64,000 nt of DNA from Aliirhizobium smilacinae. Lineage in GTDB: Bacteria > Pseudomonadota > Alphaproteobacteria > Rhizobiales > Rhizobiaceae. The stretch is taken from contig NZ_VDMN01000007.1 of the NCBI RefSeq assembly GCF_006335145.1, forward strand, positions 248,001 through 312,000, written 5' to 3'. A program made the position numbers and the translations under genes. The notes below the pieces were generated by a model, which saw only the letters and a list, made by a program, of their open reading frames with translations, was not told the origin of the DNA and made no database searches. This document shows, one piece after another, positions 53,024-62,571 of this stretch (positions are counted from its first letter, which is position 1; every line of letters begins with the position of its first letter).

Positions 53024-54493
53024 TCAGGCCTTGTCGAGGAACGCCTCGAGGCGTGCGAAGGAGAAGGGCTCTGCGGTGAGGTAACGAAAATCCTCAGCAA
53101 CCTTGGCGCGCAGCAGCGGCGTATCGATCGACCGACCCCAGAAGGCGGTGTCCTGCAGATAAGCCGCAACCATGGCCTCAAGCCCCGCATCCGTCCCGTC
53201 ATCAAGCGCGCCGATAGTTTTGATCCGCTCGATCACCTCAGCCGCATCACGCGGCGCAAACGCCTCCGATCCCTTGAACCTGCCGAGATAGAAAGCCAGC
53301 CACGATGCCAGCGATAGTGTCATCAGCGGTGCCGGCTTGCCGAACTTTTCCTGATAGGCCAGCAGCCGTTCAAGATTGCGCGTCTGGTATTTGACGATGC
53401 CGTTGAGGCTGATGTCGTACCAGAGATGGCGGATATAGGGGTTCTGGAACCGGCGCAGCACGGCTGCGGCAAATTCCTCAAGCTCGGCCTTCGGCAGGGT
53501 CAGGAACGGAATGACTTCCTCGTTGAGAAGCCGGTCGAGGAACTTCGCACCTGCCGGTTCCGATACCGCCTCGCCGACGGACTCGATGCCGGCCAGAAGC
53601 GAGAGAGCGCAAAGACCTGTATGCGCGCCGTTGAGGATCGCCACCTTGCGCGCCTTGTAGGGCGTCGCATCCTCGACGACGATCGTTCCCTCGTCATGGT
53701 CGGCAAGCGGGATCCGCAGATCCGGCATGCCCGGCTTTTTCTCGATAACGAAGAAATGGAAGAGTTCCGCCGCGGACATGAACTTGTCCTCGTAGCCGAG
53801 CTCCTCGATAAGGGCATCGGCCTCGGCACGAGGAAAGCCGGGCACAATCCGGTCGACCAGCGTGTTGTAGAAGGCATTGTCCTTTTCCAGCCAGGTGATG
53901 AAGGCCGGATCGAGCTTCCATTCGTTGGCATGCTGCAGAACGATCCGGCGCAGTTCGTCACCATTGTGATCGATGAGTTCGCAGGCGATCATCTGCAACC
54001 CGGCTTCGGGCTTTCCGTCGAATGCCGTCCAGCGCTCGAAAAGGAAGCGGGTCAGCTTGCCCGGGAATGAGACCTGTGGTGCGTCTTCAAATGTCACCGT
54101 CGGGACATAGGCAATGCCGGCATCCGTCGTATTCGACACGACGACGGTGATGTTGGGATCATGCGCCAGCGCCAGCACATCCTGCCAGCTCTCATGCGAG
54201 GGAATTTCCTGGCGCACGCAGGCGATCAGCCGCGGCTCGGAGACCTTCTCGCCGGCATCGTTCACGCCACGCGACAGAACCGTATAAACGCCGTCCTGTT
54301 CGTTCAACGTGAACGGCAGGCCACCTGCGATCGGGCGAAGAACGATCACCCCCCAGTCCGCACCGGCCTTTTCGTTCAGAAGGTCGATCTTCCAATCGAC
54401 GAAGGAGCGCAGAAAATTGCCTTCCCCCCACTGCAGAACACGCGGGGTCGGGCGCGCACGGCCGTTCAGAAAGCTCTCATCGAGACGTTTCAT
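53024..54493 (-). CDS. uxaB: Tagaturonate reductase / altronate oxidoreductase
   Basis: A 489-residue member of the mannitol-dehydrogenase superfamily. It has RVLQWGEGNFLRSFVDWKIDLLNE at the start, VVVSNTTDAGIAY for cofactor binding, and YKARKVAILNGAHTGL with the catalytic lysine region. It follows E. coli UxaB along its whole length, and the GEGNFLR form separates it from mannitol or fructuronate enzymes. It reduces D-tagaturonate to D-altronate in galacturonate breakdown. ATG 54493 follows AAGGAAAAACAT. Other galacturonate genes are not in the window. Confidence 0.9.
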   Translation of the reverse strand: MKRLDESFLNGRARPTPRVLQWGEGNFLRSFVDWKIDLLNEKAGADWGVIVLRPIAGGLPFTLNEQDGVYTVLSRGVNDAGEKVSEPRLIACVRQEIPSHESWQDVLALAHDPNITVVVSNTTDAGIAYVPTVTFEDAPQVSFPGKLTRFLFERWTAFDGKPEAGLQMIACELIDHNGDELRRIVLQHANEWKLDPAFITWLEKDNAFYNTLVDRIVPGFPRAEADALIEELGYEDKFMSAAELFHFFVIEKKPGMPDLRIPLADHDEGTIVVEDATPYKARKVAILNGAHTGLCALSLLAGIESVGEAVSEPAGAKFLDRLLNEEVIPFLTLPKAELEEFAAAVLRRFQNPYIRHLWYDISLNGIVKYQTRNLERLLAYQEKFGKPAPLMTLSLASWLAFYLGRFKGSEAFAPRDAAEVIERIKTIGALDDGTDAGLEAMVAAYLQDTAFWGRSIDTPLLRAKVAEDFRYLTAEPFSFARLEAFLDKA

Positions 54494-55446
54494 ATGTTTT
54501 TCCTTGATGCAAAGGCATTGATGAAAGAGTGACCCGCGATTTGAAGATGACGGCATCGTGGATGTCTTTGATCTCGCTACGTGTCGCAGCGCCATTTGCA
54601 ATTTTCAGGACATATTCGATGAGCAGAATAGAAGGCGACATCTTGCGCAAGCCTTCATGAGCGGCCGCATGATGCGTTTAAACTTCCGCGGGCAGATCGT
54701 TATGCCGCAGCTTTTGCAGACATCAACCTTAGGCTTGTCCGCGATGACAGACCCAAACGACTTTCAAAGCCTGCCATACCCATCTAATTCACTGAAATTA
54801 TTATCATAAAAATCGAAAAATGGATGAAGTCATCAAGCGCAATCGGTAACGATGGTGTATCATAAAACCGGGCGCTGAATGGTTTTCGGCAGTCGCAGAG
54901 CCAAGGCCTGGATCAATCTCGACATGCTTGCATGCATCTCGATAGCTGCAGAAAAACGGACGCCAGACCAGGACGGAATGTCTCGGAAAGCTGCTGGCGA
55001 CATCTGGTCGCGCCGTAAACTTGAGATCACAAACGAGAAGATACTAAAATCGCCGTCACAGAGGAAAATAACGCCAGTCGAACAGAGAGGCCTGACAACG
55101 CGATCCGGGGCTCAACCAGTAGATTAGGCATGACCCTCTCCGCCGCACCAACCTCACCCTCTATCTCAACAAGCCGGTATAGGTAACGATCCAAACCAAG
55201 CCAGATTCGCTTGAACCTTGCCACACAACGCGAGCGGAGATAGCGTCAGGAAAGGCCAGTATTCCTTGCTGTAGCGGACTGGATTCTTAAGGGCGAGCGC
55301 TTCAAAAGCGTCTCCGAGACAACAGATCTCATAGCCGCAAACGGGCGGGTTTGCCGATCAGCTTGTGATCGTGGATACACTCGATCGCCGCCCCGATGTC
55401 AATCAACGCCGGAGCGGCACTATTCACGTAAAAAAAACCAGAACAT
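54494..55446. other. Gene-poor 0.95-kb stretch with lower GC
   Basis: No reading frame here has convincing coding character. It is patchy: 54700-54770 and 55130-55410 look like decayed coding sequence, while 54780-54870 is strongly AT-rich. It marks a change from the sugar and microcompartment block to the sulfatase cluster, which also looks less GC-rich. It may be an old insertion boundary. No repeat ends, integrase or tRNA were seen. Confidence 0.5.
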
Positions 55447-56949
55447 CTACGCTCCCGTCGATGCCTCTGTCATTTTGGCAATCACCTGCTCGAGACTGAA
55501 GCTCGCCGACTTCTGCCGCGGTGGAAAGTCCTTGAAGGTCGCCAGAAACTCGGCAACGATCGCCTGCGCCGGAACCAGTAGGAAGATGTGCCGGAACATC
55601 CAGTCGTAGAACGTGTTCGACGTGATCTGCGCTCGCTCGTAGGGATCCATGCGAAGATTGAAGATGTAGGGCGTACGGAGTGTAACGAACGGCTCTTGCC
55701 AGATTTTCAGCGTGCCAGGGACGCGCTGTTCCATGAACAGCATCTTCCAGTTGTCATAACGAAGAGCCGCAACATCACCCTCGTCGGTAAAATAGATAAA
55801 TCCCTTACGTGGGCACTCTTTCTCTGCACCGGTAAAATGCGGGAGCAGATTGTAACCGTCGAGATGCACCTTGTAGGTGGTCTTGCCAATTTTGTGTCCC
55901 TTTTTCAGTTTGTCAGCGATGTCTGGCTCGCCGGCGACTGCCAGGATGGTTGGAAACCAGTCCTGATGACTGATGATCGAGTTGGACACAGACCCAGCAC
56001 GGATCTTCCCAGGGTAACGGATCACGCAAGGCACTCGATAGGCACCCTCCCAGCTTGAGTTCTTCTCGTTCCGGAACGGCGTAGTTCCCGCGTCTGGCCA
56101 GGTGTTCATGTGCGGGCCGTTATCGGTGCTGTACATCACAAACGTATCGTCGGCGATTTTCAGCTCATCGAGGAACGCCAGCATCTCCCCGATGCATTTG
56201 TCGTGGTCGATCATCACGTCGTGATATTCCGATTGCCAACGGCCAGATTGCCCGCGGCTCTCGGGCTTGATGTGCGTCCATGCGTGCATGTGCGACGTGT
56301 TGAACCACACGAAGAATGGCTCGTCTGCGTCATGTGCAGCCCGAATGAATTTCTTGGCCGCGGCCAGGAACTCGTCGTCGCATGTTTCCATGCGCTTCTT
56401 CGTCAGCGGCCCCGTATTTTCGATCTTCTGGCCTCCCTTGCCATCCGCCCAGCAATGCAAGACGCCACGGGGGCCGTATTTCTTCTTGAATTCCGGAAAA
56501 TCCTTTGCATTCGGATAATCGACCTCCTCGGGCTCTTCCTCGGCGTTGAGATGGTAGAGGTTGCCGAAGAACTCGTCGAAGCCGTGCACGGTGGGCAAGT
56601 GCTCGTCGCGGTCGCCGAGGTGGTTCTTGCCGAACTGGCCCGTCCGGTAGCCGAGCGGTTTGAGTGCTTCGGCGACGGTGATATCCTCAGCCTTCAGGCC
56701 GAGCTCGGCGCCGGGAAGTCCGACTTTCGTCAGCCCCGTCCGCAATCCACATTGGCCGGTCAAAAATGCAGCGCGGCCTGCCGTGCAGCTTTGCTCGGCG
56801 TAGGAATCGGTGAAGATCATGCCTTCGTTGGCAAGTCGGTCGATATTCGGCGTTTGATAACCCATCAATCCTCTGGTGTAACAACTGAGGTTCGACTGAC
56901 CGATGTCGTCTCCCCACATGACCAGAACGTTCGGTTTTTTGGTCGCCAT
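55447..56949 (-). CDS. Arylsulfatase-like sulfatase (CTAGR formylglycine motif)
   Basis: A 500-residue sulfatase. N-terminal metal ligands are in VMWGDDIGQSN (Asp14, Asp15). Cys55 in SCTAGRAAFLTGQCGLRTG fits the CxAxR-type site converted to formylglycine. TDNGPHMNTWPDAG supplies the later metal ligands. There is no signal peptide, so it acts in the cytosol or is exported in another way. The substrate cannot be read from sequence. GGAAGAAGGAAAT precedes ATG 56949. It is the last gene of the leftward cluster; no sulfatase-maturing enzyme is adjacent. Confidence 0.92.
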   Translation of the reverse strand: MATKKPNVLVMWGDDIGQSNLSCYTRGLMGYQTPNIDRLANEGMIFTDSYAEQSCTAGRAAFLTGQCGLRTGLTKVGLPGAELGLKAEDITVAEALKPLGYRTGQFGKNHLGDRDEHLPTVHGFDEFFGNLYHLNAEEEPEEVDYPNAKDFPEFKKKYGPRGVLHCWADGKGGQKIENTGPLTKKRMETCDDEFLAAAKKFIRAAHDADEPFFVWFNTSHMHAWTHIKPESRGQSGRWQSEYHDVMIDHDKCIGEMLAFLDELKIADDTFVMYSTDNGPHMNTWPDAGTTPFRNEKNSSWEGAYRVPCVIRYPGKIRAGSVSNSIISHQDWFPTILAVAGEPDIADKLKKGHKIGKTTYKVHLDGYNLLPHFTGAEKECPRKGFIYFTDEGDVAALRYDNWKMLFMEQRVPGTLKIWQEPFVTLRTPYIFNLRMDPYERAQITSNTFYDWMFRHIFLLVPAQAIVAEFLATFKDFPPRQKSASFSLEQVIAKMTEASTGA

Positions 56950-57191
56950 TTCTGATTTCCTTCTTCCGATTGGTTTCTGCCTGTGTGCGGTCCCTGACCT
57001 GCCGGATTGCCCTTGAGGCCATCTTCAATGCCGTGTTGAAAACCTGCTCTGCGATCCGATGACCGTCCAGTTGGACCTTGGTCCACCTAGTTCGACTGGC
57101 CGCTACACGGCCGGCAGCAACAGGATTTCCGTCGCGCCCGAGCCGAAAAAGGCGCGATTTTCTCCATGGATTTCGACCGTCAATCCTTCCG

Positions 57192-57569
57192 CTACTTTGG
57201 AGCTGTCACCGTTCCGTCCTCGTCGCCTTCCTTTTGTCGCTCGCGTAGTTCATCCATGTCCCTGTTGATGAAGAAGTTCAGGAATGTTCGAACCGCGGCA
57301 ATTGCCGCGAACCGGCCGATCTCCTCCCACGTCGGAGAGATGGATGTCTCGATGATGTCGGCAGCGAGCTGGAAGGTCAGTCCAGCCACAAGCCATCTTC
57401 CAAACCGCAACCAAACCAGACCGCGCTCATCTTCGAGCAATGGCCTGACCAGAATGATCTTAACTGCGGTGGCAAAAGCCTCGATCGCGCCGAAGACGAC
57501 GACGACGAGAGCGAACGCATTGATGACCAGCACGGCGCGCTCGGTGAAAAAGACGAGCCACTCTTCCAT
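57192..57569 (-). CDS. DUF1622 membrane protein
   Basis: A 125-residue protein with three membrane helices and the DUF1622 pattern VVVFGAIEAF, LRFGRWLVAGLTFQLAADIIETSISPTWEEIGRFAAIAAVRTFLNFFI. Function is unknown. ATG 57569 is preferred over an upstream TTG. It lies 38 bases after the BASS-family gene and is probably in its operon. Confidence 0.85.
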   Translation of the reverse strand: MEEWLVFFTERAVLVINAFALVVVVFGAIEAFATAVKIILVRPLLEDERGLVWLRFGRWLVAGLTFQLAADIIETSISPTWEEIGRFAAIAAVRTFLNFFINRDMDELRERQKEGDEDGTVTAPK

Positions 57570-57607
57570 TTTCAGCCCCTGCTTCGACAACGTGGGTTCA
57601 TTGATAA

Positions 57608-58477
57608 CTACCGCGGTGACAACGCCTCCCGATCACGCCCCTTGCGCCAGCGTAAATACGGGATGGAGACGAGTGCGCCGACAGTAAGGTGCAAGATTAT
57701 GACTGCCATGAACGCAGCTTTTTGGTCCGGGAAGTTCGTTGCGGCTATCATAAGAGCCATACCGGGATGACGGGTGCTCGTTGCCAGGGCCAGCGCGGTT
57801 CGATTGCCGGGTTCAGGTCCACCCAACACGTGCCCTACTCCGAGCCCGAGTATCGTGAAGCAGGCTAGCGCAATAAGAGAACCGTTGACAATCGTGGCCC
57901 AGATCGTCCCCCACATCGTGAACAGGATTGGCACGACACCTATTACCAGAAGGATCATGGACAAGATCGACACGGACCGCCGTACCCTTGCGGCGAGGTT
58001 AGGGAGCAACCAGTTGGCCATCATCCCGACAGCGAGCGGAACGATCGCCGTGATGAGTACGATCGACACGATGTTCGATGCGCCGACACGCGCATCCGTT
58101 CCAAAATAGCGGCCGATCCATTCGATCGACCAGGGAATAAAAACGAGCGACAGCAAAACGGCGGCGACCAGCAACCCGACCGCGTAGGACCGGGTAGCGC
58201 CATGCTTGTGTTCCTTGGTAGGCAAAAGCGGCGGCATTGGAGAGACCGCCAAGGCCAGAAGTGCGACCTTGACCGGAAATGTCAGTTGAAAGAACGATGC
58301 GGCGACGACAACGATCAGCACCATGAGGACGTTCATCGAAAGAACCGCACGCAGCAACAAAAATGGCTTGCGGAAAAGGTATGCTGCGTCCTCGAGGCCG
58401 GCAGCAAGACCTAAGGCCAGGACGTTCAGGAAGATGCTTGCCGTCAAGACGAGCGGTATGATCTGGGCAAAGGTCAC
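57608..58477 (-). CDS. Bile acid:sodium symporter (BASS)-family transporter
   Basis: A 289-residue protein with about nine to ten membrane segments and BASS-like crossover motifs (VSPMPPLLPTKEHKHGATRSYAVGL; ALATSTRHPGMALMIAATNFP). Bacterial members move organic anions with sodium; some carry pyruvate, pantothenate or arsenite-like substrates, and bile acid is not implied. Next to a sulfatase it might move a sulfated or desulfated anion, which is only a guess. A 21-base gap follows the DUF202 gene. Confidence 0.85.
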   Translation of the reverse strand: MTFAQIIPLVLTASIFLNVLALGLAAGLEDAAYLFRKPFLLLRAVLSMNVLMVLIVVVAASFFQLTFPVKVALLALAVSPMPPLLPTKEHKHGATRSYAVGLLVAAVLLSLVFIPWSIEWIGRYFGTDARVGASNIVSIVLITAIVPLAVGMMANWLLPNLAARVRRSVSILSMILLVIGVVPILFTMWGTIWATIVNGSLIALACFTILGLGVGHVLGGPEPGNRTALALATSTRHPGMALMIAATNFPDQKAAFMAVIILHLTVGALVSIPYLRWRKGRDREALSPR

Positions 58478-58498
58478 GCGTAGATCCTTCCCGAAATA

Positions 58499-58933
58499 TC
58501 AGCCAAATGGTCCGATGCCGAATGTCATGCCGACGATCGCCACCAGCCCGGTCATGAGAAGGAGAACAGCGATGATCATTGTGAACGAGACGGGAAACCG
58601 GCTCTGACCGTGAATGAGGCCGTTGACGACCATTTCTCGGCGCTCGTCGCGGAGGCCGGACATGAATTGGAGATGATAGACAATTCCGACGATCAGCATG
58701 CCCACACCGATGACAACCAGGGCGAGACCAAAGCTCCGGGGCGAGCCGTTCTCCAGGGTTCCGGCTGCCTTCAGTTTTGCGAAGAACTGAAAAATGGTGA
58801 AGCCAAACCCGATCAGCGAAAGCGATGTGCGGATCACCGACATCAACGTCCGGTCGGCACTCATCCGCGTCCGCTGGAACGACATTCCCGTGCGTTTCGA
58901 AGACAGTTCCGTAGAGGTTTCAGCCTCGTTCAT
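58499..58933 (-). CDS. DUF202/YidH-family inner-membrane protein
   Basis: A 144-residue protein with a hydrophilic start, then the DUF202 signature RTRMSADRTLMSVIRTSLSLIGFGFTIFQFF and three membrane helices. Function is unknown in bacteria; the domain is related to the VTC small subunit. ATG 58933 has GGAGGGGAGG directly upstream. It probably shares a transcript with the next two genes leftward. Confidence 0.88.
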   Translation of the reverse strand: MNEAETSTELSSKRTGMSFQRTRMSADRTLMSVIRTSLSLIGFGFTIFQFFAKLKAAGTLENGSPRSFGLALVVIGVGMLIVGIVYHLQFMSGLRDERREMVVNGLIHGQSRFPVSFTMIIAVLLLMTGLVAIVGMTFGIGPFG

Positions 58934-59344
58934 CCTCCCCTCCAACACGAAAGGTGCTCGGCAAACTGGGCGCTCCGGCAACGAGCTATAGCCAGCATCA
59001 ACTACACCATCGGACGTGAGCCTCGTAATTGGCCTTAGGTCCAACAGACCAGGTGCATCCGGTCTTCAAGCGCATGACGCGTGCTTTGCTCAGATGGCCC
59101 AAGGTCCACCTATACTTCTCCGCTCTATCGAGAAGAATCCGCGGTTCGACCGGAAGTTACCGTGCGGATAACCGAGACGGCGAACCACGGAGAAGCCTAA
59201 TGAGGAGCCCGCTTCAGTCATACAATCCGTGTCTATTTTCGTTCACGATCGCCATCGTGGTCATATCAGCGTGCGGCGCGGACACAGGCTCGATCGAAGG
59301 ATTGGTACGCCCTCTGCGCAGATGGATAAGCCGAGACAGGGCCA
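58934..59344. other. Intergenic region upstream of the DUF202 gene
   Basis: 411 bases between the stop of the lone receiver gene and the DUF202 gene. It should hold the promoter for the DUF202-BASS-DUF1622 run. No terminator with a T tract, RNA gene or coding frame was identified. Confidence 0.4.
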
Positions 59345-59713
59345 CTACTGCACCAATAGCCTGATCATGTCAGACACGGTTTCCCGTTCGACAGGCTTAA
59401 CGAGATAATCTGCCGCTCCAGCCTTCAGACAGCGCTCGCGCATCTTGGGAACATCGCCCCCGGTGATGATGATCACCGGCACGTTGTACCCGTCCCTTCG
59501 CATTCTCGCCATAACATCCACGCCGTTCAGACCGGGCATGTGCAGGTCGATCAAAGCGCAGGAAAAGGTATTCTCTGAAAGAGCGGAGAGAAAGGTTTCA
59601 CCCGTGGCGAATTCAACAGGATCGAAGGACAATGACTTGATCATCCGACGCAGGGCGCGACGAACGATTTCGTCATCATCCACGATGGCCACCCTGAATT
59701 TTACGCTCTCCAT
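59345..59713 (-). CDS. Stand-alone receiver-domain response regulator
   Basis: A 122-residue single receiver domain. The acidic pocket is VDDDE (residues 11-15), phospho-acceptor Asp56 (LIDLHMPGLNG), TGGD threonine and YLVKPVE lysine. It has no output domain, like phosphorelay proteins such as DivK. It follows the FixJ-like gene by 70 bases and may share the kinase at 60411 or act as its phosphate sink. Confidence 0.9.
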   Translation of the reverse strand: MESVKFRVAIVDDDEIVRRALRRMIKSLSFDPVEFATGETFLSALSENTFSCALIDLHMPGLNGVDVMARMRRDGYNVPVIIITGGDVPKMRERCLKAGAADYLVKPVERETVSDMIRLLVQ

Positions 59714-59783
59714 CCTGCCGTTTTACAACATGCAGTCGACCGCCGTAATTGACCTTCGGTCCTATGGTTCAGAGCGACGTCCA

Positions 59784-60401
59784 TCAATGATGCGTCGCCA
59801 CCGACAACCGCACGAGATCGGCGACCGTCCGCACACCCATCTTTTCCATCATGCGACCGCGATGAACCTTTATCGTCTTCTCTACCGTTCCAAGTTCAGC
59901 CGCTATCTGCTTGTTCAGACGCCCGGCGACCACACAGCCTAAAACCTCACGCTCACGTGCCGTCAGCGATGCCATGCGCTGTTCGATCTTGTGCCGCACC
60001 GAGGCTTCCTGGCGCATATTGGCGTCGCGTTTAAGGGCTGCGTCTACAGCCGCGAGCAAGCATTCTGCGTTCACCGGTTTGGTCAGGAAATCGACAGCAC
60101 CGGCCTTCATCGCACGGACACTGGCTGGAATATCACCTTTCCCGGTCAGGAAGATAATTGGCCGTTCGACGCTTTCGGCAACCAGAAGCTCCTGAACGGC
60201 CAAGCCATCCATGCCCGGCAATCCGAGATCGACGACCGCGCAGCCATGTGCTTCCGGATCATGGTTTTCCAGAAAGCTCTCCGCACTCGAATACGGATCG
60301 ACGTGATGCCCATATGTCTCGAGCAAGCGCCTAAGGGCCTTCAATATCGCCTCATCATCGTCGATCAGATAGATGATTGGTGCTGTTACGTCGCTCATCA
60401 T
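59784..60401 (-). CDS. FixJ-family response regulator
   Basis: A 205-residue regulator with a receiver (DDDE pocket, Asp58 in VVDLGLPGMDG, FLTKPVN lysine) and a LuxR-type helix-turn-helix at ~140-200 (LTAREREVLGCVVAGRLNKQIAAELGTVEKTIKVHRGRMMEKMG). It is paired with the kinase nine bases upstream. FixJ itself is about this size, but the cluster lacks FixL's haem PAS domain, so fixJ is not used as a name. Confidence 0.92.
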   Translation of the reverse strand: MMSDVTAPIIYLIDDDEAILKALRRLLETYGHHVDPYSSAESFLENHDPEAHGCAVVDLGLPGMDGLAVQELLVAESVERPIIFLTGKGDIPASVRAMKAGAVDFLTKPVNAECLLAAVDAALKRDANMRQEASVRHKIEQRMASLTAREREVLGCVVAGRLNKQIAAELGTVEKTIKVHRGRMMEKMGVRTVADLVRLSVATHH

Positions 60402-60410
60402 GCTCCCCCC

Positions 60411-62282
60411 TTATAAAGACGGCAGAACAAGTATGACCCGCGCGCCTTTTTCGAAGTTTTCATCGAACTGTAACGTTCCCCCATGGGCTTGCACGATCGA
60501 TCTGCAGATAGCCAATCCAAGCCCGAGGCTAGATTTTTTTGTGCTGACAAAGGGCTTGAAGACCTCTGCGTGATGTCCGGTCTCTATTCCCACGCCACGA
60601 TCTGTCACAGTCAACTCGCACGTGCCATTTTCGCGCTTTTTGGTTTGAATAGCAATCTCACGCTGAGCAGGTGTCACATTTGCCATCGCGTCGGTCGCGT
60701 TCAGGATCAGGTTCAGAAGAACCTGCTGGAGCTGCGGCAGGTTTCCGCGGATAGGGACGTCCGGCATGTCGAACATCACTTCGACATTCGTCTGTCGCGC
60801 CAGAAGCTCGCTACGGGCGAGAGCCAAGGTCGTGGTGGCTGCATAATTGAGATCCATCGGTTCGAGGCTGGTTTCGCCCCTGATCATCAGCCGCCGCAAC
60901 TGGGTTATGACAGTCGCGGCCCTCTTGTTGTCGAGAACGATGTCATTGAGGATGTCGCGTAGCTCATCGATGTCGATGGGTTTGTTCTCCAGCAACCGTG
61001 TACCCGACTCCGCGTTTGAGAGTATTGAGGTAAGTGGCTGATTGAGTTCGTGCGCGAGCGCACCGGACAATTCGCCAAGCTGCGAAGTCCGGGATAGATA
61101 GGCGAGTTCCAACCTTTCAAGGTTGAGTTCGGTCTGGAGCCGAAGCTTTCGTCTCCTCTCCAAAAAAAGGGCCACGATCGTCGCTGCCTGCAGGAGAATG
61201 ACCGCCAGCATGGTCAAGATTTCAATTCTGTATTTCTCCCATGCAGGCATCTGGTAGTTCAGCACCTGGGCGTCCTTGGGTATGCGTATCGGATCGATGC
61301 CCCAATGTTTGATCAAGTTCCAATCGATCATAGGGCCGCCTTCGAGCAGGTAGGTCTGGGGACCAGAAAGATCGCCGGCTAAAATTCGGCTGGCGATGAT
61401 CCCCATCTCCTTTCCGATATCCTCGAACGTTCCGACATATCCGGCCATGACGCCTGCTCCAAAGTGGGAACTATAGACGCTGTAGGCCGGCGCTTTCGAA
61501 ACGGAAGAGATCACCTGTGTGACATCGCGAGGGTAGAATTTGCGGCCATCTGCATCTTCGAAGATGTTCAGGACCATCAGTATGGCGTTTCGCGGAAGCG
61601 CACTTGCCACTGTCTCGAAACCGTCGAGCGTCAGTTCTGACTTGTAGTCTACAGGGACGCCTCGGTAGCTGTCAGTCAGCGCCTCCTTGGCGGTCGCCTG
61701 CCAATTCCGGTCGAAACCTGAGGAGCCGGTCATGATGACGATCTTGCTGGCGTCCGGTTGCAATGTCAGAGCAAGATCGATCGTCTTGCGCACATCGAAA
61801 TGGCTGACGACCCCCTTCACATCTGGCGGCAAGACCTTGCTTCGTAGCGAAGTGTCACCGACCGCTCCGAAAACGATCGGGGCGTTACTGCCTATCGTGG
61901 AACGATGGTCCAGTGCAAACAGCAAGGCTCCCGGCCCCCCAGCGAGGACCACGTCGAACCTAGTAGCCACATATTTGCTCGTAAGATAGTCCGCTATGCG
62001 AACGACATTCGCCGGGTCTGGGAAGCGGTCCGTGTCGAGATATTCACTGTATATCTCGACACCCAGAGGCATGTTGGCCAGCATGCTTTCCCTCAGCCCA
62101 GCGGCAACCTGCACGACCGCAGGAAGTGTCGCTTGGTTCTCATAGAGGATAAGTATTCGCTTTATCGGCCCCGTCGCACCTTGGGCAAGCACGTATTCCG
62201 CCCGGATCACTATCAAGAACAGCAGCAACGGAACCCAACGCAGCCACATTATTCTCGTAGCCGTCCCTTTTTCTGCAAGCAT
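60411..62282 (-). CDS. Sensor histidine kinase with ABC substrate-binding-like sensor domain
   Basis: A 623-residue kinase. A signal-anchor helix (~residues 12-34) leads to a periplasmic domain to ~360 like ABC_sub_bind (IKRILILYENQATLPAVVQV, VYSSHFGAGVMAGYVGTFEDIGKEM). Then come one membrane helix, a short coiled coil, HisKA with His411 (ALAHELNQPLTSILSNAE) and a HATPase (NLILNATDAM, GLGLAICRSIVQAHGG). It probably senses a periplasmic small ligand and signals to the FixJ-like regulator that follows. Confidence 0.92.
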   Translation of the reverse strand: MLAEKGTATRIMWLRWVPLLLFLIVIRAEYVLAQGATGPIKRILILYENQATLPAVVQVAAGLRESMLANMPLGVEIYSEYLDTDRFPDPANVVRIADYLTSKYVATRFDVVLAGGPGALLFALDHRSTIGSNAPIVFGAVGDTSLRSKVLPPDVKGVVSHFDVRKTIDLALTLQPDASKIVIMTGSSGFDRNWQATAKEALTDSYRGVPVDYKSELTLDGFETVASALPRNAILMVLNIFEDADGRKFYPRDVTQVISSVSKAPAYSVYSSHFGAGVMAGYVGTFEDIGKEMGIIASRILAGDLSGPQTYLLEGGPMIDWNLIKHWGIDPIRIPKDAQVLNYQMPAWEKYRIEILTMLAVILLQAATIVALFLERRRKLRLQTELNLERLELAYLSRTSQLGELSGALAHELNQPLTSILSNAESGTRLLENKPIDIDELRDILNDIVLDNKRAATVITQLRRLMIRGETSLEPMDLNYAATTTLALARSELLARQTNVEVMFDMPDVPIRGNLPQLQQVLLNLILNATDAMANVTPAQREIAIQTKKRENGTCELTVTDRGVGIETGHHAEVFKPFVSTKKSSLGLGLAICRSIVQAHGGTLQFDENFEKGARVILVLPSL

Positions 62283-62571
62283 TCATGACCATCCAGGCAT
62301 GATTACGTTTGGAAGGCACTTCAGAGCACGAAACAGGTGCGAAGCCTGAGAGAGTTTTATATGCCTAATAAATATAAAGTCAGTTCTTTTAATATGCGGT
62401 GCGAATGAGCCAGCTCTGCTCAGCTGACTTGGTCATAGCAGCGCCGAACTGGGCGTCCGGGAAAGCGGCGGCAAACGCACTCGAGGCCGGCATCACCATT
62501 GAATTGCAAACTGACGCTCAGTATTAAGCTGCTTAGAACGTGTCGCGTATTCATAACCTCCGTTTCGGCAA

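Noticed and set aside
55027..55224. A leftward frame near the sulfatase that might be a gene
   Set aside because: It has no recognisable domain, lies in a patchy stretch with stops in the neighbouring frames, and has no convincing start.
62405..62527. A 40-codon + strand frame with an ATG
   Set aside because: Too short to judge, in an intergenic region, with a weak ribosome site and no recognised relatives.
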